Of a stretch of DNA of 64,000 nt, positions 55,510 to 63,789 are shown one piece after another. The notes under the pieces are model-generated. The model was not told the DNA's origin, did not search any database, and saw only the letters and a list, made by a program, of their open reading frames with translations. A program made the position numbers and the translations under genes. Position 1 is the first letter of the stretch, and each line of letters starts with the position of its first letter. Origin of the DNA: Legionella nagasakiensis (GTDB lineage: Bacteria > Pseudomonadota > Gammaproteobacteria > Legionellales > Legionellaceae); the NCBI RefSeq assembly GCF_900639915.1, contig NZ_CAAAID010000005.1, positions 118,492 to 182,491 of the forward strand, given 5' to 3'.

Positions 55510-57072
55510 TCACCAATTCGGTAGATAAAGTTGTTTTATTTTCTGCTCATTCGTTGCAGGCGGCATATGATTTTGTGGTTGCAGCAAATTACCCCAGTTG
55601 GTGCGGGCAGCCATTTCTCTCTTAATCTGTTGTGGAACAATATCATTGCAGCCGCGAATTTGCCAACCACCACCCAAGGCACGATAAAGGGCGATTAAAG
55701 CTTGTGCAACATCACCTTTTGCATTGGTTAATGACGTTTGCACCTGAAGTTGTTGCCGTTCTACAGTAAGTACAGTTGTGTAATCGGTTTCCCCTTCTTT
55801 ATATCGGATTAATGCCAGTTTTGTGGATTGAATGGCTGAATTATTGGCAAGAGTAAGAGAACGCTCTGTTTTTTTAGCCTCAATGTAGCGAGTGATATTG
55901 TCTTGTATTTCTTGCTGTGCTTGCAACACCAAATTGACGTATTTTAGCAGTGCCTCTTGAAACACGGCATCTTGCATGCGTACAGCGTTGGTGATTTGTC
56001 CATAATTAAGCAGAGGCCAAGTGAATGAAGGGCCTGCAGTGATGGTTCGATTTGCCCAGTTAAACATATCACTGATGGATGAGTTGCCAATGTTCGTTGA
56101 GGAAAAAACAAACGTACCGGCCAATGAAAATGCGGGGTAAAGATTTGCTTTCGTAGCTCCTATGGCTTCGGATTGAGCGATGGCTTCCAGCCGGGCTTGA
56201 TGAATATCCGGTCTTTGTGCCAATGTTTCTTTGGGAATGCCAACTTCTACGGTTTTTGAAGCTTTGGGGATACCATGGTTTTTTACGAGTAAACTGTTTA
56301 CTTCGGTCGGAACAATACCAAGCAATACACCTAATACATCTTTATAATGCTGCAAATTACTAAGCTGGGTAGGAAGATTAGCCTGTGTTTGAGCAAGTTC
56401 CGTTTGTGCTTGTTGGACGTCTAATAAACTGGTTTGACCGGCTTTGAAACGAGATTTGGCAATTTTAAGACTTGTAGATTGCAATTGAATATTTGCTTTG
56501 GTTACTTTGATAAGTTCCTCATAGGTGCGAATGTTCATGTAGGTACTGGCAATATCTGCCGTGAGAGTGACCAACGCATTGTCGTAGGCTGCAACAGACG
56601 CTAAGAAGGCGGCATCATTTGAACGGATGGCTCTTCGGTATTTCCCCCAAAAATCAAGCTCCCAACTGGCTGAAAACCCTAGTGATGCTGTCTCAAAGCT
56701 CGAGGGTAAGAGCGTTTCTAATGATCCACCACCAATGCGTTGATACGTGTAATTCCCCGTCATTGCCTGTTGTTGTGGATAGAGTTCACCAACCGATTGC
56801 GCAAGTTGCGCTCTGGTTTGCAGTACTCGCACACCGGCAATTTGTAAGGATATGTTATTATGGTAACCCTGATTAATTAACGAGGTGAGGGTAGAGTCAT
56901 GAAATACATTCCACCAATTGGCATTTTTTGGGGGGGCTTCAGTAACGGGTGAACGTTTATGGGTTTGTAGCCAACGATCGGCAACTTTTACTTTGGGTTC
57001 CTTATAATTCGGGCCAACCATCATGCAGGCAGCAAGCAAAAGGTAGGAGATGGCTGTTAAAAATTTTAACAT
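55510..57072 (-). CDS. outer-membrane efflux channel lipoprotein (NodT/OprM family)
   Basis: 520 residues. Signal peptide with lipobox LLLAACMMVGPNYKEP (Cys about 16), then two outer-membrane factor repeats: NISLQIAGVRVLQTRAQLAQSV and LAQRPDIHQARLEAIAQSEAIGATKANLYPA are typical of the TolC/OprM group. First gene of the efflux operon OMF-adaptor-pump on the minus strand. No regulator gene lies beside it; the 419-base gap upstream holds a palindromic element instead. Confidence 0.94.
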   Translation of the reverse strand: MLKFLTAISYLLLAACMMVGPNYKEPKVKVADRWLQTHKRSPVTEAPPKNANWWNVFHDSTLTSLINQGYHNNISLQIAGVRVLQTRAQLAQSVGELYPQQQAMTGNYTYQRIGGGSLETLLPSSFETASLGFSASWELDFWGKYRRAIRSNDAAFLASVAAYDNALVTLTADIASTYMNIRTYEELIKVTKANIQLQSTSLKIAKSRFKAGQTSLLDVQQAQTELAQTQANLPTQLSNLQHYKDVLGVLLGIVPTEVNSLLVKNHGIPKASKTVEVGIPKETLAQRPDIHQARLEAIAQSEAIGATKANLYPAFSLAGTFVFSSTNIGNSSISDMFNWANRTITAGPSFTWPLLNYGQITNAVRMQDAVFQEALLKYVNLVLQAQQEIQDNITRYIEAKKTERSLTLANNSAIQSTKLALIRYKEGETDYTTVLTVERQQLQVQTSLTNAKGDVAQALIALYRALGGGWQIRGCNDIVPQQIKREMAARTNWGNLLQPQNHMPPATNEQKIKQLYLPNW

Positions 57073-57132
57073 GTCATTAATATTCCTGAAATATTAATGA
57101 CATTAGTATCATTAATTTACTTATCTGCAAAT

Positions 57133-57295
57133 AGGGGCTGTTGACATTTCATTTTGCGAATCGAAAATTTGGATGATTGTGCGCCATTTTGTGTTTGAAT
57201 TCGTTAAATAGAGCTTGCTATTCGCCTCATTCAAACACAAAATGGCGCACAATCAGTTGAATTTGCAACCGTGAAATGAAATGTCAGTGGACCCT
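57133..57295. repeat. palindromic MITE-like element
   Basis: Two nested inverted-repeat pairs: an inner perfect 27-bp pair (57174-57200 with 57229-57255) and an outer 13-bp pair, TGACATTTCATTT at 57142-57154 with its complement at 57274-57286; the outermost ends read AGGGG and ACCCT. The centre (57201-57228) is unpaired. No ORF inside. It fills much of the 419-base gap between the efflux operon and the next gene. The rest of the gap, 57296-57491, is AT-rich with nothing I can name. Confidence 0.75.
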
Positions 57296-57491
57296 AGACT
57301 TTGGCTGAAAATTTATTTTAAAAAGAATGTATAACTACTAGCCAGATGAGCTAAATATTTTTGTATCATGCCTATGCATCGTAGTGAGTCAATTACATAC
57401 TCATTTAGGGTTGCGGTTTTTTGTATCCATTGTGGATATTTGACAAGCATGCTACGCTTTTGGATAAAAAAAAATCATAGTAGACTTATAA

Positions 57492-58214
57492 ATGCCATCA
57501 CAAACAACACTTATAGAAATCAAACAAGGATTAGCCTTTAAAGCGGTTCAGGAAAATCTAGCAGCTTATGCGATAGGATTGCTTGTTTATGAGCAAAACA
57601 AATATAAAAAAGTGTTAGATAAAAAGCAAAAGACCGTCGATGTTGATTTAGGTTTTTATTATACAATGCAGTTGCTTGATCAACTGGCCCAATCGCATCC
57701 CCATGAAGCAAAAAAAATGATGGAGGCGATCATGTCATTTGACTCGATAGGACGGTATTTATTATCTGAGCAAGAAATATATTTGGATGGCGTGCTTTTT
57801 GAATTAGATAAAGTACTAAATCAATATGGCGTGGATACTGACAGACTAAAAATAACGGCCAGAAAAAACCAAGCAAATGCTTTCTGTATTAGTGAGCCTG
57901 AACAACAAGAAGATGTAATAATGGCTCCTGCTGCATTTGCCCTGCCAGAAGATTTGGGAGTATTGGGAAAAGATACCGCAGTCATGCTTAGACGATTGGC
58001 TACACGAGAAAAAATTGTTCGTGAAAATGTGGTTTTGCATAAAAAGATCGTCCAGTTTTCTATGCATTTTGATTTGTTATCTCAAAGGCCAACCCATGAA
58101 AACGTAAAGGAGTGCTTGCTTGTTTTGGCAGAACTTTTCCAGCGAGTGTTTCAGGGCTTTATTATCATCGTTATTAATGGCTATTCAGTCACCAAATTTA
58201 AACCGATAAAATAA
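57492..58214 (+). CDS. hypothetical protein, unrecognised
   Basis: 240 residues, ATG start at 57492. No signal peptide; mostly helical. Features: a Lys-rich N-terminal third (NKYKKVLDKKQKTVDVDLGFYY), a central Glu/Ala stretch (SEPEQQEDVIMAPAAFALPEDLG), and a C-terminal hydrophobic end VFQGFIIIVINGYSV. It reads as a real, intact gene by length and codon pattern, but I do not recognise its family and context gives no clue. Confidence 0.6.
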   Translation: MPSQTTLIEIKQGLAFKAVQENLAAYAIGLLVYEQNKYKKVLDKKQKTVDVDLGFYYTMQLLDQLAQSHPHEAKKMMEAIMSFDSIGRYLLSEQEIYLDGVLFELDKVLNQYGVDTDRLKITARKNQANAFCISEPEQQEDVIMAPAAFALPEDLGVLGKDTAVMLRRLATREKIVRENVVLHKKIVQFSMHFDLLSQRPTHENVKECLLVLAELFQRVFQGFIIIVINGYSVTKFKPIK

Positions 58215-58319
58215 AAAACTAAATATTGACCAGTCAGGAGAGTGATTTTTTGTAAGATTTACGAAGCATCCAGTTTCGCTTTATAATAAAAAATTAAATT
58301 AATAAGAAGGAACTTGTTT

Positions 58320-58457
58320 ATGAACAAAATGACAAAATTATTTATCGGATTACTATGCTCTACGTTTTTATTGTTGAGTGGGTGTAATACCGTCAAGGGG
58401 TTTGGTAAAGACGTATCCCAGGGTGGACAGGAAATTGAACGCGCGGCCAGTCAGTAA
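58320..58457 (+). CDS. entericidin-like small lipoprotein
   Basis: A 45-residue ORF below the usual length cut-off. AAGGA ribosome site, a lipoprotein signal with lipobox LLLSGC (Cys22), then NTVKGFGKDVSQGGQEIERA, which matches the EcnA/EcnB pattern T-x-x-G-x-G-x-D-x-x-x-x-G. Entericidins are envelope lipoproteins tied to stationary-phase physiology. Stands alone. Confidence 0.8.
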   Translation: MNKMTKLFIGLLCSTFLLLSGCNTVKGFGKDVSQGGQEIERAASQ

Positions 58458-58587
58458 TTTGTGCCCAGGTAACTTATCCTCATTAACATTAAGACATTCA
58501 TTTTTTAGCTTATGTCTTCCCTAAGGTTCACACAGTGAGGAATAAGTAAAGTGCTGTTTATTTCATGGAATACATTCAGGGAGCAGT

Positions 58588-59109
58588 ATGGTAACACTAT
58601 CAGTAGAAAAACAGGCGCTTCTTGATGCATTTCAAAAGCATGTTGATGCCGAGCTGCGGAGGGATTTAGATACAACCTTGGCGACGATGACTCCTGACCC
58701 TCATATAAACAATATTCCCACTACTATTGGTGGAATTGGTTTGCAAGGGGTTCAGCATTTCTATCGTACGTTAATTCCTGCAGGAAAATTTTTCCCGCCT
58801 GATAGTGAGATGATTCCTGTTTCACGGACTATTGATGAGCATCAACTGGTGGATGAAATCATTTTTAAATTTACTCACGCCACCGAAATAGGTTGGATGC
58901 TTCCTAACATACCGCCAACAGGGAAACGGGTTGAAATTCCTTTGGTTGTTATTGTCGGATTTTCTCGTGGCAAAGTAACTCATGAACATATTTATTGGGA
59001 TCAAGCAAGCGTACTAGCACAACTAGGTTTATTAGATCCAGCGGGATTGCCCATAAAAGGGATTGAAGCGGCTCAAAAAATGGATGAATTGCGTCAACGT
59101 CTAACATGA
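58588..59109 (+). CDS. NTF2-like (SnoaL-type) protein
   Basis: 173 residues. DAFQKHVDAELRRDLDTTLATMTPDP at the start, GGIGLQGVQHFYRTLIP, and HEHIYWDQASVLAQLGLLDP near the end give the alpha+beta barrel layout and the pocket residues of SnoaL-like polyketide-cyclase-related proteins. Function in this organism is not predictable. GGGAGCAG precedes the ATG. Confidence 0.78.
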   Translation: MVTLSVEKQALLDAFQKHVDAELRRDLDTTLATMTPDPHINNIPTTIGGIGLQGVQHFYRTLIPAGKFFPPDSEMIPVSRTIDEHQLVDEIIFKFTHATEIGWMLPNIPPTGKRVEIPLVVIVGFSRGKVTHEHIYWDQASVLAQLGLLDPAGLPIKGIEAAQKMDELRQRLT

Positions 59110-59175
59110 GAATTAATTCTACTCCAAAGGTTTGTTATGTTTTACTTTTGTGTCTAAAAGATCTTAGGTACAGAA

Positions 59176-59328
59176 ATGTTAATTCGTATGCCGGTAGCGC
59201 CTAATATGCTGGATAAGTTGAAAAAAGCAAATGTGGTACCAAAACTTATTTCGAGATTCTCGTGCCTGTTGTCATGGGAAAACCAGATAAAGAGCGATCT
59301 AGGGGCTGAGAATTTTTACAAAAAATAG
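59176..59328 (+). pseudogene. short decayed ORF upstream of a broken GNAT gene
   Basis: A 50-codon ORF of mixed composition; a different frame reads through LVPVVMGKPDKERS. Taken with the frameshifted GNAT that follows, I see this stretch (59110-59340) as decaying coding DNA rather than a working gene. Confidence 0.25.
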
Positions 59329-59339
59329 GGGTGTCAAAA

Positions 59340-59736
59340 TCGGTGGTAGCATATGGGTTCCTGATATTCCTATTGAGCGTGTTATAGCGCGTTTTCAAGA
59401 ACACTTAAATGAAAACCAACACTATTAACGCTTGTTGCATTTTGTGATGATAAGCCTATAGGAATGTGTAGTTTACGAGACAATGATGGTATTCGTCCTA
59501 ATTTAGCACTGTGGTTAGGCTCTCTTGTTGTGCATCCTGACTATCAACAAAAAGGCATTGCTCCCAAGCTTATCAATGCTATGAAGCAAAAAGCGAAACA
59601 GCTGGGTTTTAGCCAGTTATATCTATTTACTTTTGATCCTACATTACCGAATTATTATTCCAAACTAGGGTGGAACAGGATAGGGATGGATAAATTTAAA
59701 GGACATGATGTGAATGTCATGGATATTGCTTTGTGA
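59340..59736 (+). pseudogene. GNAT acetyltransferase, frameshifted
   Basis: One frame encodes IWVPDIPIERVIARFQEHLN up to about 59425 and stops; the next frame resumes with LTLVAFCDDKPIGMCSLRDN and the acetyl-CoA motif VHPDYQQKGIAPKLI, ending NYYSKLGWNRIGMDKFKG at 59736. The two halves together look like one complete GNAT with a frameshift near 59420-59430. A 90-residue ORF from the ATG at 59464 remains but lacks the N-terminal part of the domain. Confidence 0.65.
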
Positions 59737-59753
59737 GGGTATTAGGATGGTTA

Positions 59754-59903
59754 ATGAAATCGCATGGAGAATATTGGCCGTTTACCTACTGGGGTGAGCT
59801 CTATGATGGGGGTATTAGTGTTCATAGAGGCAGTGATTATGAGAAGACTATTCTATTGAAAAAAATGATTGAGTACGATCATGCTTTAATAGAGTGTGTT
59901 TAG
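59754..59903 (+). pseudogene. short ORF, possible gene remnant
   Basis: 49 codons from an ATG at 59754 containing HGEYWPFTYWGELYDGGISV. The aromatic-rich sequence looks like part of a larger protein; no start context or partner. It lies directly after the broken GNAT. Not recognised. Confidence 0.2.
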
Positions 59904-59910
59904 TTGATTT

Positions 59911-60948
59911 CTATTCACCATGAGCTGTCTTAAGAATGCCTTGTGTTTCTGACTCTTCGTTAAAAAACTTGACGAAAAAAATCTTACTTAATTTAGGATT
60001 TTTTTTATTTATTCTTGTGAATTCGGCCGTGAAACCACATTTTTTATAAAATTCCGGCGCTTGAAAAGCACTGGTCACTAAATTGATATTATTAAACCCC
60101 TGACCTTTGAAATGATGTTCAAGAGCAAGCAATAACTGCTTACCATATCCTTTACCACGATAAGCATTGTCTACCCAGATATCATCAACATAAATTTCTG
60201 AAAATGCTGTATAGGCATTAATTGCTCCAAAAACTTCCCCTTGGGTAGAAGATATGGTCACAGAAAAACGTCGATAATTGACGTCTATACCATGATGAGC
60301 CTCATAAGCAACAAATCCTTTCGTCATTCTTTTTTCTGTAGTCTCATCAAGTTCATCAACAAACCGGATTTGATATTCTTTCTTGTTTTCTAAAGGCTCA
60401 GTATATCCATGTGCGGTACTATCAAAACGAAAAATAATCCGATGGGGTTGATGCGGATCATAATTTATCGTCTTTATTTCTTCCTGATAATTGCCGGCTG
60501 TGATACTTGAAATAGTCTTGCGCCAAAAGGTAAGTCCTCGCTTGTTTTCCGGAATCACTGAAACTTCCCATAATCCTGGATGCATTTTCCACAGTTCAGA
60601 AGCAGCCAAATAACCCAGACCTCTACCTTGAAACTTGGCGAGAATGAAAAATTCTCCCATATTCCAAGCGGTATCTGGATAAAGTCCTTCTTGATTTAAT
60701 AGCGCAAAACCTGCCAACTCACTACCTACTTTGATAAGAAAGGCTTTTCTTGTCGGCTCTTCAAAGTAATTTTTAAAATCGAAACTTTCATAAAGACCAT
60801 TGGAAGGCACCGCCCAATTCTCTGAAATAAAACCGCACTCACGAGAGAGATCATAAACATAGAATCTTGCCATGTTTTGAATAGTAAGATAATCATCCAG
60901 TGAAGCTTCTTCAATTTTTAAAGCAGCGTGTAATTCTTTGATGTTCAC
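59911..60948 (-). CDS. GNAT acetyltransferase with two GNAT domains
   Basis: 345 residues, GTG start at 60948 with AAGGA upstream. Domain one (residues 1-150) has ILAKFQGRGLGYLAASELW; domain two (190-330) has VDNAYRGKGYGKQLLLALEHHF and APEFYKKCGFTAEF. Both acetyl-CoA loops look intact, so this is a tandem fusion. It overlaps the upstream GNAT gene by 4 bases and is the last in a four-gene minus-strand run. Substrate unknown. Confidence 0.83.
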   Translation of the reverse strand: MNIKELHAALKIEEASLDDYLTIQNMARFYVYDLSRECGFISENWAVPSNGLYESFDFKNYFEEPTRKAFLIKVGSELAGFALLNQEGLYPDTAWNMGEFFILAKFQGRGLGYLAASELWKMHPGLWEVSVIPENKRGLTFWRKTISSITAGNYQEEIKTINYDPHQPHRIIFRFDSTAHGYTEPLENKKEYQIRFVDELDETTEKRMTKGFVAYEAHHGIDVNYRRFSVTISSTQGEVFGAINAYTAFSEIYVDDIWVDNAYRGKGYGKQLLLALEHHFKGQGFNNINLVTSAFQAPEFYKKCGFTAEFTRINKKNPKLSKIFFVKFFNEESETQGILKTAHGE

Positions 60949-61397
60949 AACGTTTTCCTTAAATACAATTTTGCCATATAGCCTTCATTGTGATATCCAA
61001 GTGATTTATAAAAATTATGGGAGCCATCTTTGGCTCGTCTAAGTCCAGAAGTCAAATCAATGATACAGGGACTAAACTGTCTAGAAAATTCCTCAACAGC
61101 AATCATAAGCTTTTTACCTATTCCTTGATTACGATAATTTTGATCGATGACAAGGCCTTCAATATGAATTCGTGTTGTTTCGGAAACAAAAAGATGGCTC
61201 TTTGACCAAGCGATTAAGCCAATCACCTTCCTGTCAATTTCCGCAAGAAGAACACCGTAATGTAACTCTTGCATGAATAATTCAATTCGCTTTTGCACGT
61301 CTTCAAGCGATTGTGAATACCCCAATTGCTCCATTAAAGGTAAAATGGAGTAAGCATCATCAATGAATGTATGGCGGATAATCAGTTCATCAGACAT
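60945..61397 (-). CDS. GNAT-family N-acetyltransferase
   Basis: 150 residues, single domain: IEGLVIDQNYRNQGIGKKLMIAVEEF is the acetyl-CoA loop, and SGLRRAKDGSHNFYKSLGYHNEG the C-terminal strand/helix. Resembles small aminoglycoside- or peptide-acetyltransferase relatives; substrate unknown. One base separates it from the upstream GNAT-cupin gene, and it overlaps the next gene by 4. Confidence 0.87.
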   Translation of the reverse strand: MSDELIIRHTFIDDAYSILPLMEQLGYSQSLEDVQKRIELFMQELHYGVLLAEIDRKVIGLIAWSKSHLFVSETTRIHIEGLVIDQNYRNQGIGKKLMIAVEEFSRQFSPCIIDLTSGLRRAKDGSHNFYKSLGYHNEGYMAKLYLRKTL

Positions 61398-61398
61398 T

Positions 61399-62253
61399 TT
61401 AGGATTCCAGGTTGACTCTATCTTTGAATAAGTGAGGAGATGAAATCACCAAAAAAGAAATCGAATTTTCGGAACTGTTTTTCACTTTATGGGCTACCCC
61501 GGCTTTAATACTCATACCTTCCTGTTCCTGTAAAACCTGTTCATAATCCTCAAACCCAATCACCAATTTACCTTGTAAACAATAAAAAAATTGTTCTGTT
61601 TCCTGATGATAATACTTTATCTCACAGCTACCCGCAGGCATCGTTTCATAAATAACGGTAAACTGACCATCATTTTTTAACCACCATCCATCGCAATCTT
61701 GTCCCCATTTAAAATGGGAGGCATTATTTATTGAAACAGCCTTTTTTCTCACCACAGATTCAAATACAGACGATGTCAGGTTTTGACTGAAGCATGAGAC
61801 TGAATCATTGAAGAGCTCAATGTCTCTTGTTTTCTGAAATTCTTTGCGCAAAAAATAAAAAACAGAGTTCTTCTGAAACCCATGTCGTTCAAACTCAAGT
61901 TTGAATCCTAACTTTTGATAAAACCCAAGTGCCTCCCAATCCATGGTATTTACTGTCGCAAACGCACAACTTTTTTCTTGACCATACTTTAAAGCCGCTT
62001 GCATGAGCTTTATTCCCCATCCTTGATGTCTTATTTGCTCACTCACCCAAAGATTATCGATATGAAGACCTCCATAGAGTGTTCCGCCACTGCAACCACC
62101 AAGGATGCTATTGTCTGCATCACGAATAAAGCATGCAAAGAAATCTAAAGATTCGAAGCCTCTTTGTTGTTTGGCATACGCTTTTATACCATTCGTTAAT
62201 ATTTGAACCTCATCAGGGTCTGGATTTTCTAAAAATGATAATTTTAAAGTCAT
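61399..62253 (-). CDS. GNAT-cupin fusion protein
   Basis: 284 residues from the ATG at 62253 (an ATG at 62286 is also in frame, overlapping the upstream gene by 29 bases). N-terminal GNAT domain: NLWVSEQIRHQGWGIKLMQAALKYG and EALGFYQKLGFKLEFERHG. C-terminal cupin: MPAGSCEIKYYHQETEQFFYCLQGKLVIGFEDYEQ and GMSIKAGVAHKVKNSSEN, with metal-site His and Glu in place. An unusual pairing of a transferase with a small-molecule-binding barrel. Confidence 0.8.
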   Translation of the reverse strand: MTLKLSFLENPDPDEVQILTNGIKAYAKQQRGFESLDFFACFIRDADNSILGGCSGGTLYGGLHIDNLWVSEQIRHQGWGIKLMQAALKYGQEKSCAFATVNTMDWEALGFYQKLGFKLEFERHGFQKNSVFYFLRKEFQKTRDIELFNDSVSCFSQNLTSSVFESVVRKKAVSINNASHFKWGQDCDGWWLKNDGQFTVIYETMPAGSCEIKYYHQETEQFFYCLQGKLVIGFEDYEQVLQEQEGMSIKAGVAHKVKNSSENSISFLVISSPHLFKDRVNLES

Positions 62254-62257
62254 GATG

Positions 62258-62644
62258 TTATGCCACTGTAGGAACCCAGGCACCATGTTCTACATAACTT
62301 GCCTCATCACTACCTGACCAAGGAGGCATCGTAACGCAAATGAACACCAAATCTTCAGCATCACTTCGGTATTGAAAACGTGTTCCTAATGGAATATCGA
62401 TGCTGACTCCAGCCGTCAAAGGAGTAATGCTCTCTTGATCATCCAACTTACGCCAAATAGCACCGATTCCTGAAAGAATATACCAGAATTCAGATACCGT
62501 CTTATGGTGCACTGCTTTGGAAATAGTACCTGTCTTTAAAGTACAGTGAGCCATACCGCCTAAATGATTGTTCATCAGCAATCGAACCTCGGCACCCGCC
62601 GGTGAAATATGTTGATAGTCTTTTGGTATTATTTGTGTATTCAT
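62258..62644 (-). CDS. cupin-domain protein
   Basis: 128 residues, ATG at 62644 with GAGG upstream. Cupin motifs AVHHKTVSEFWYILSGIGAIWR and GVSIDIPLGTRFQYRSDAED; the His-His-Glu set is partly present. First gene of the run cupin, GNAT-cupin, GNAT, tandem GNAT, all on the minus strand with 0-5 base spacing. Function unknown. Confidence 0.83.
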   Translation of the reverse strand: MNTQIIPKDYQHISPAGAEVRLLMNNHLGGMAHCTLKTGTISKAVHHKTVSEFWYILSGIGAIWRKLDDQESITPLTAGVSIDIPLGTRFQYRSDAEDLVFICVTMPPWSGSDEASYVEHGAWVPTVA

Positions 62645-62760
62645 GCATTACCTCAATTATTTTCTGCATTCAAAAACAATGTCCCATCAGGCAATGCTGC
62701 CTATCAAACGCGTTAACTAAGTGTACATCGCTAAAACCAACTTCATACTTATTATCAATC

Positions 62761-63288
62761 TTAGCCAGTGAAGGGTTTTATCATGATGAGATGGTTTGGA
62801 TCTCCACTGAATCCTGTTTGCTGAAAACCTGCTTTTTCATAGCAGCGAATGGCTTGTTGGTTATTGACATTTGGATCCACAATAATGGCTTTAAAGCGAG
62901 TAAGATACTTCTCAATAAATTGATCGATGAGTTTTACTCCCAAGCCTTTGCCTCGGCCTTCTTTTTTGGCAATAAATAGATCGATTCCCGCTAAATCTCC
63001 CGGATTATATTGTTGAAAGAGCAGACTATTATAACTATCAATCCCCTCAGGTAAACAATATGTGAGTATATAATATTGAATGAATCCGAAGGGGGAGTTC
63101 CCAACGTATACAATAAGACTTGACACATGCTCTTTATTTAAAATTCTCGGTTCATATTTTTCTCTGATGTCATTCAATGACCAGCTTTTACCTCTTGCAT
63201 ACCAATGATTAATGATTGGTTCCTGAAACCATTGATGGAGTTGATTTAAATGTTCCATACTTAGAGGCTTAAATTTAAAATGGTTCAT
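62761..63288 (-). CDS. GNAT acetyltransferase, AAC(6')-like
   Basis: 175 residues from the ATG at 63288 (TTG at 63321 is less likely). LHQWFQEPIINHWYARGKSWS at the N-terminus and DLFIAKKEGRGKGLGVKLIDQFIEKYL, then NQQAIRCYEKAGFQQTG are the blocks of the AAC(6')-Ib/IucB-like branch. Aminoglycosides or a siderophore precursor are known substrates in the branch; nothing here decides. Separate transcript from the cupin run (117-base gap). Confidence 0.83.
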   Translation of the reverse strand: MNHFKFKPLSMEHLNQLHQWFQEPIINHWYARGKSWSLNDIREKYEPRILNKEHVSSLIVYVGNSPFGFIQYYILTYCLPEGIDSYNSLLFQQYNPGDLAGIDLFIAKKEGRGKGLGVKLIDQFIEKYLTRFKAIIVDPNVNNQQAIRCYEKAGFQQTGFSGDPNHLIMIKPFTG

Positions 63289-63450
63289 GGCTCTGCTCTT
63301 TAAACTGGCTTGTTTAACCAATGGAGAATCGCCATCATTGAACCCATTCCATGATGATGGACCAACCTAAAAGTGCTATCTTAAGTAGTAATCGCTTCTC
63401 CAATGTTTTTTTTGCCTGTTCCTGTAATACTCATCAATAGGATAATCATA

Positions 63451-63789
63451 ATGTTACTGTTTAGTTCCGCTTTAGCAAAACATAAACTCACCTTTATGCG
63501 ATTAAGTGATTGCCTGGACTATGTGTCCGTTGCAGCGAAATGGGCTGAAGATGAGTGGGGATATATTCGTAATAAAGGGGTGGAGTATCGTGAAGAAGTC
63601 ATGCGAACACTCAGCAATGATGTGTATATTGCAACTTTTGCAGGACAGCCTGTGGCTATGTTTGTTTTGTTAGATCATGCTTTTCATCCTCATTTAATTG
63701 CAACGATAGATCAGCTTCCTCATACGCGTGAATTAATGTATGTTTATGTAGAGAAAAAATTTCGTGGACTTGGTTTTGGAAAACAGATC
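63451..63789 (+). pseudogene. GNAT acetyltransferase interrupted by an ISL3-type insertion
   Basis: From the ATG at 63451 (AGGAT upstream) the frame encodes a GNAT domain: DEWGYIRNKGVEYREEV and ELMYVYVEKKFRGLGFGKQ. Just after GFGKQ, in the middle of the acetyl-CoA loop, the sequence switches to the end of an insertion element at 63790; the frame then ends ten codons later. The rest of the gene should lie beyond the element, outside the window. Confidence 0.8.

Noticed and set aside
57133-57295. The palindrome as a CRISPR unit or attachment site
   Set aside because: There is only one inverted unit, not a series of direct repeats with spacers, and no integrase is nearby.
62602-62979. 125-codon plus-strand ORF with hydrophobic start
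   Set aside because: It is mostly antisense to the AAC(6')-like gene and the cupin start; no ribosome site or family match.
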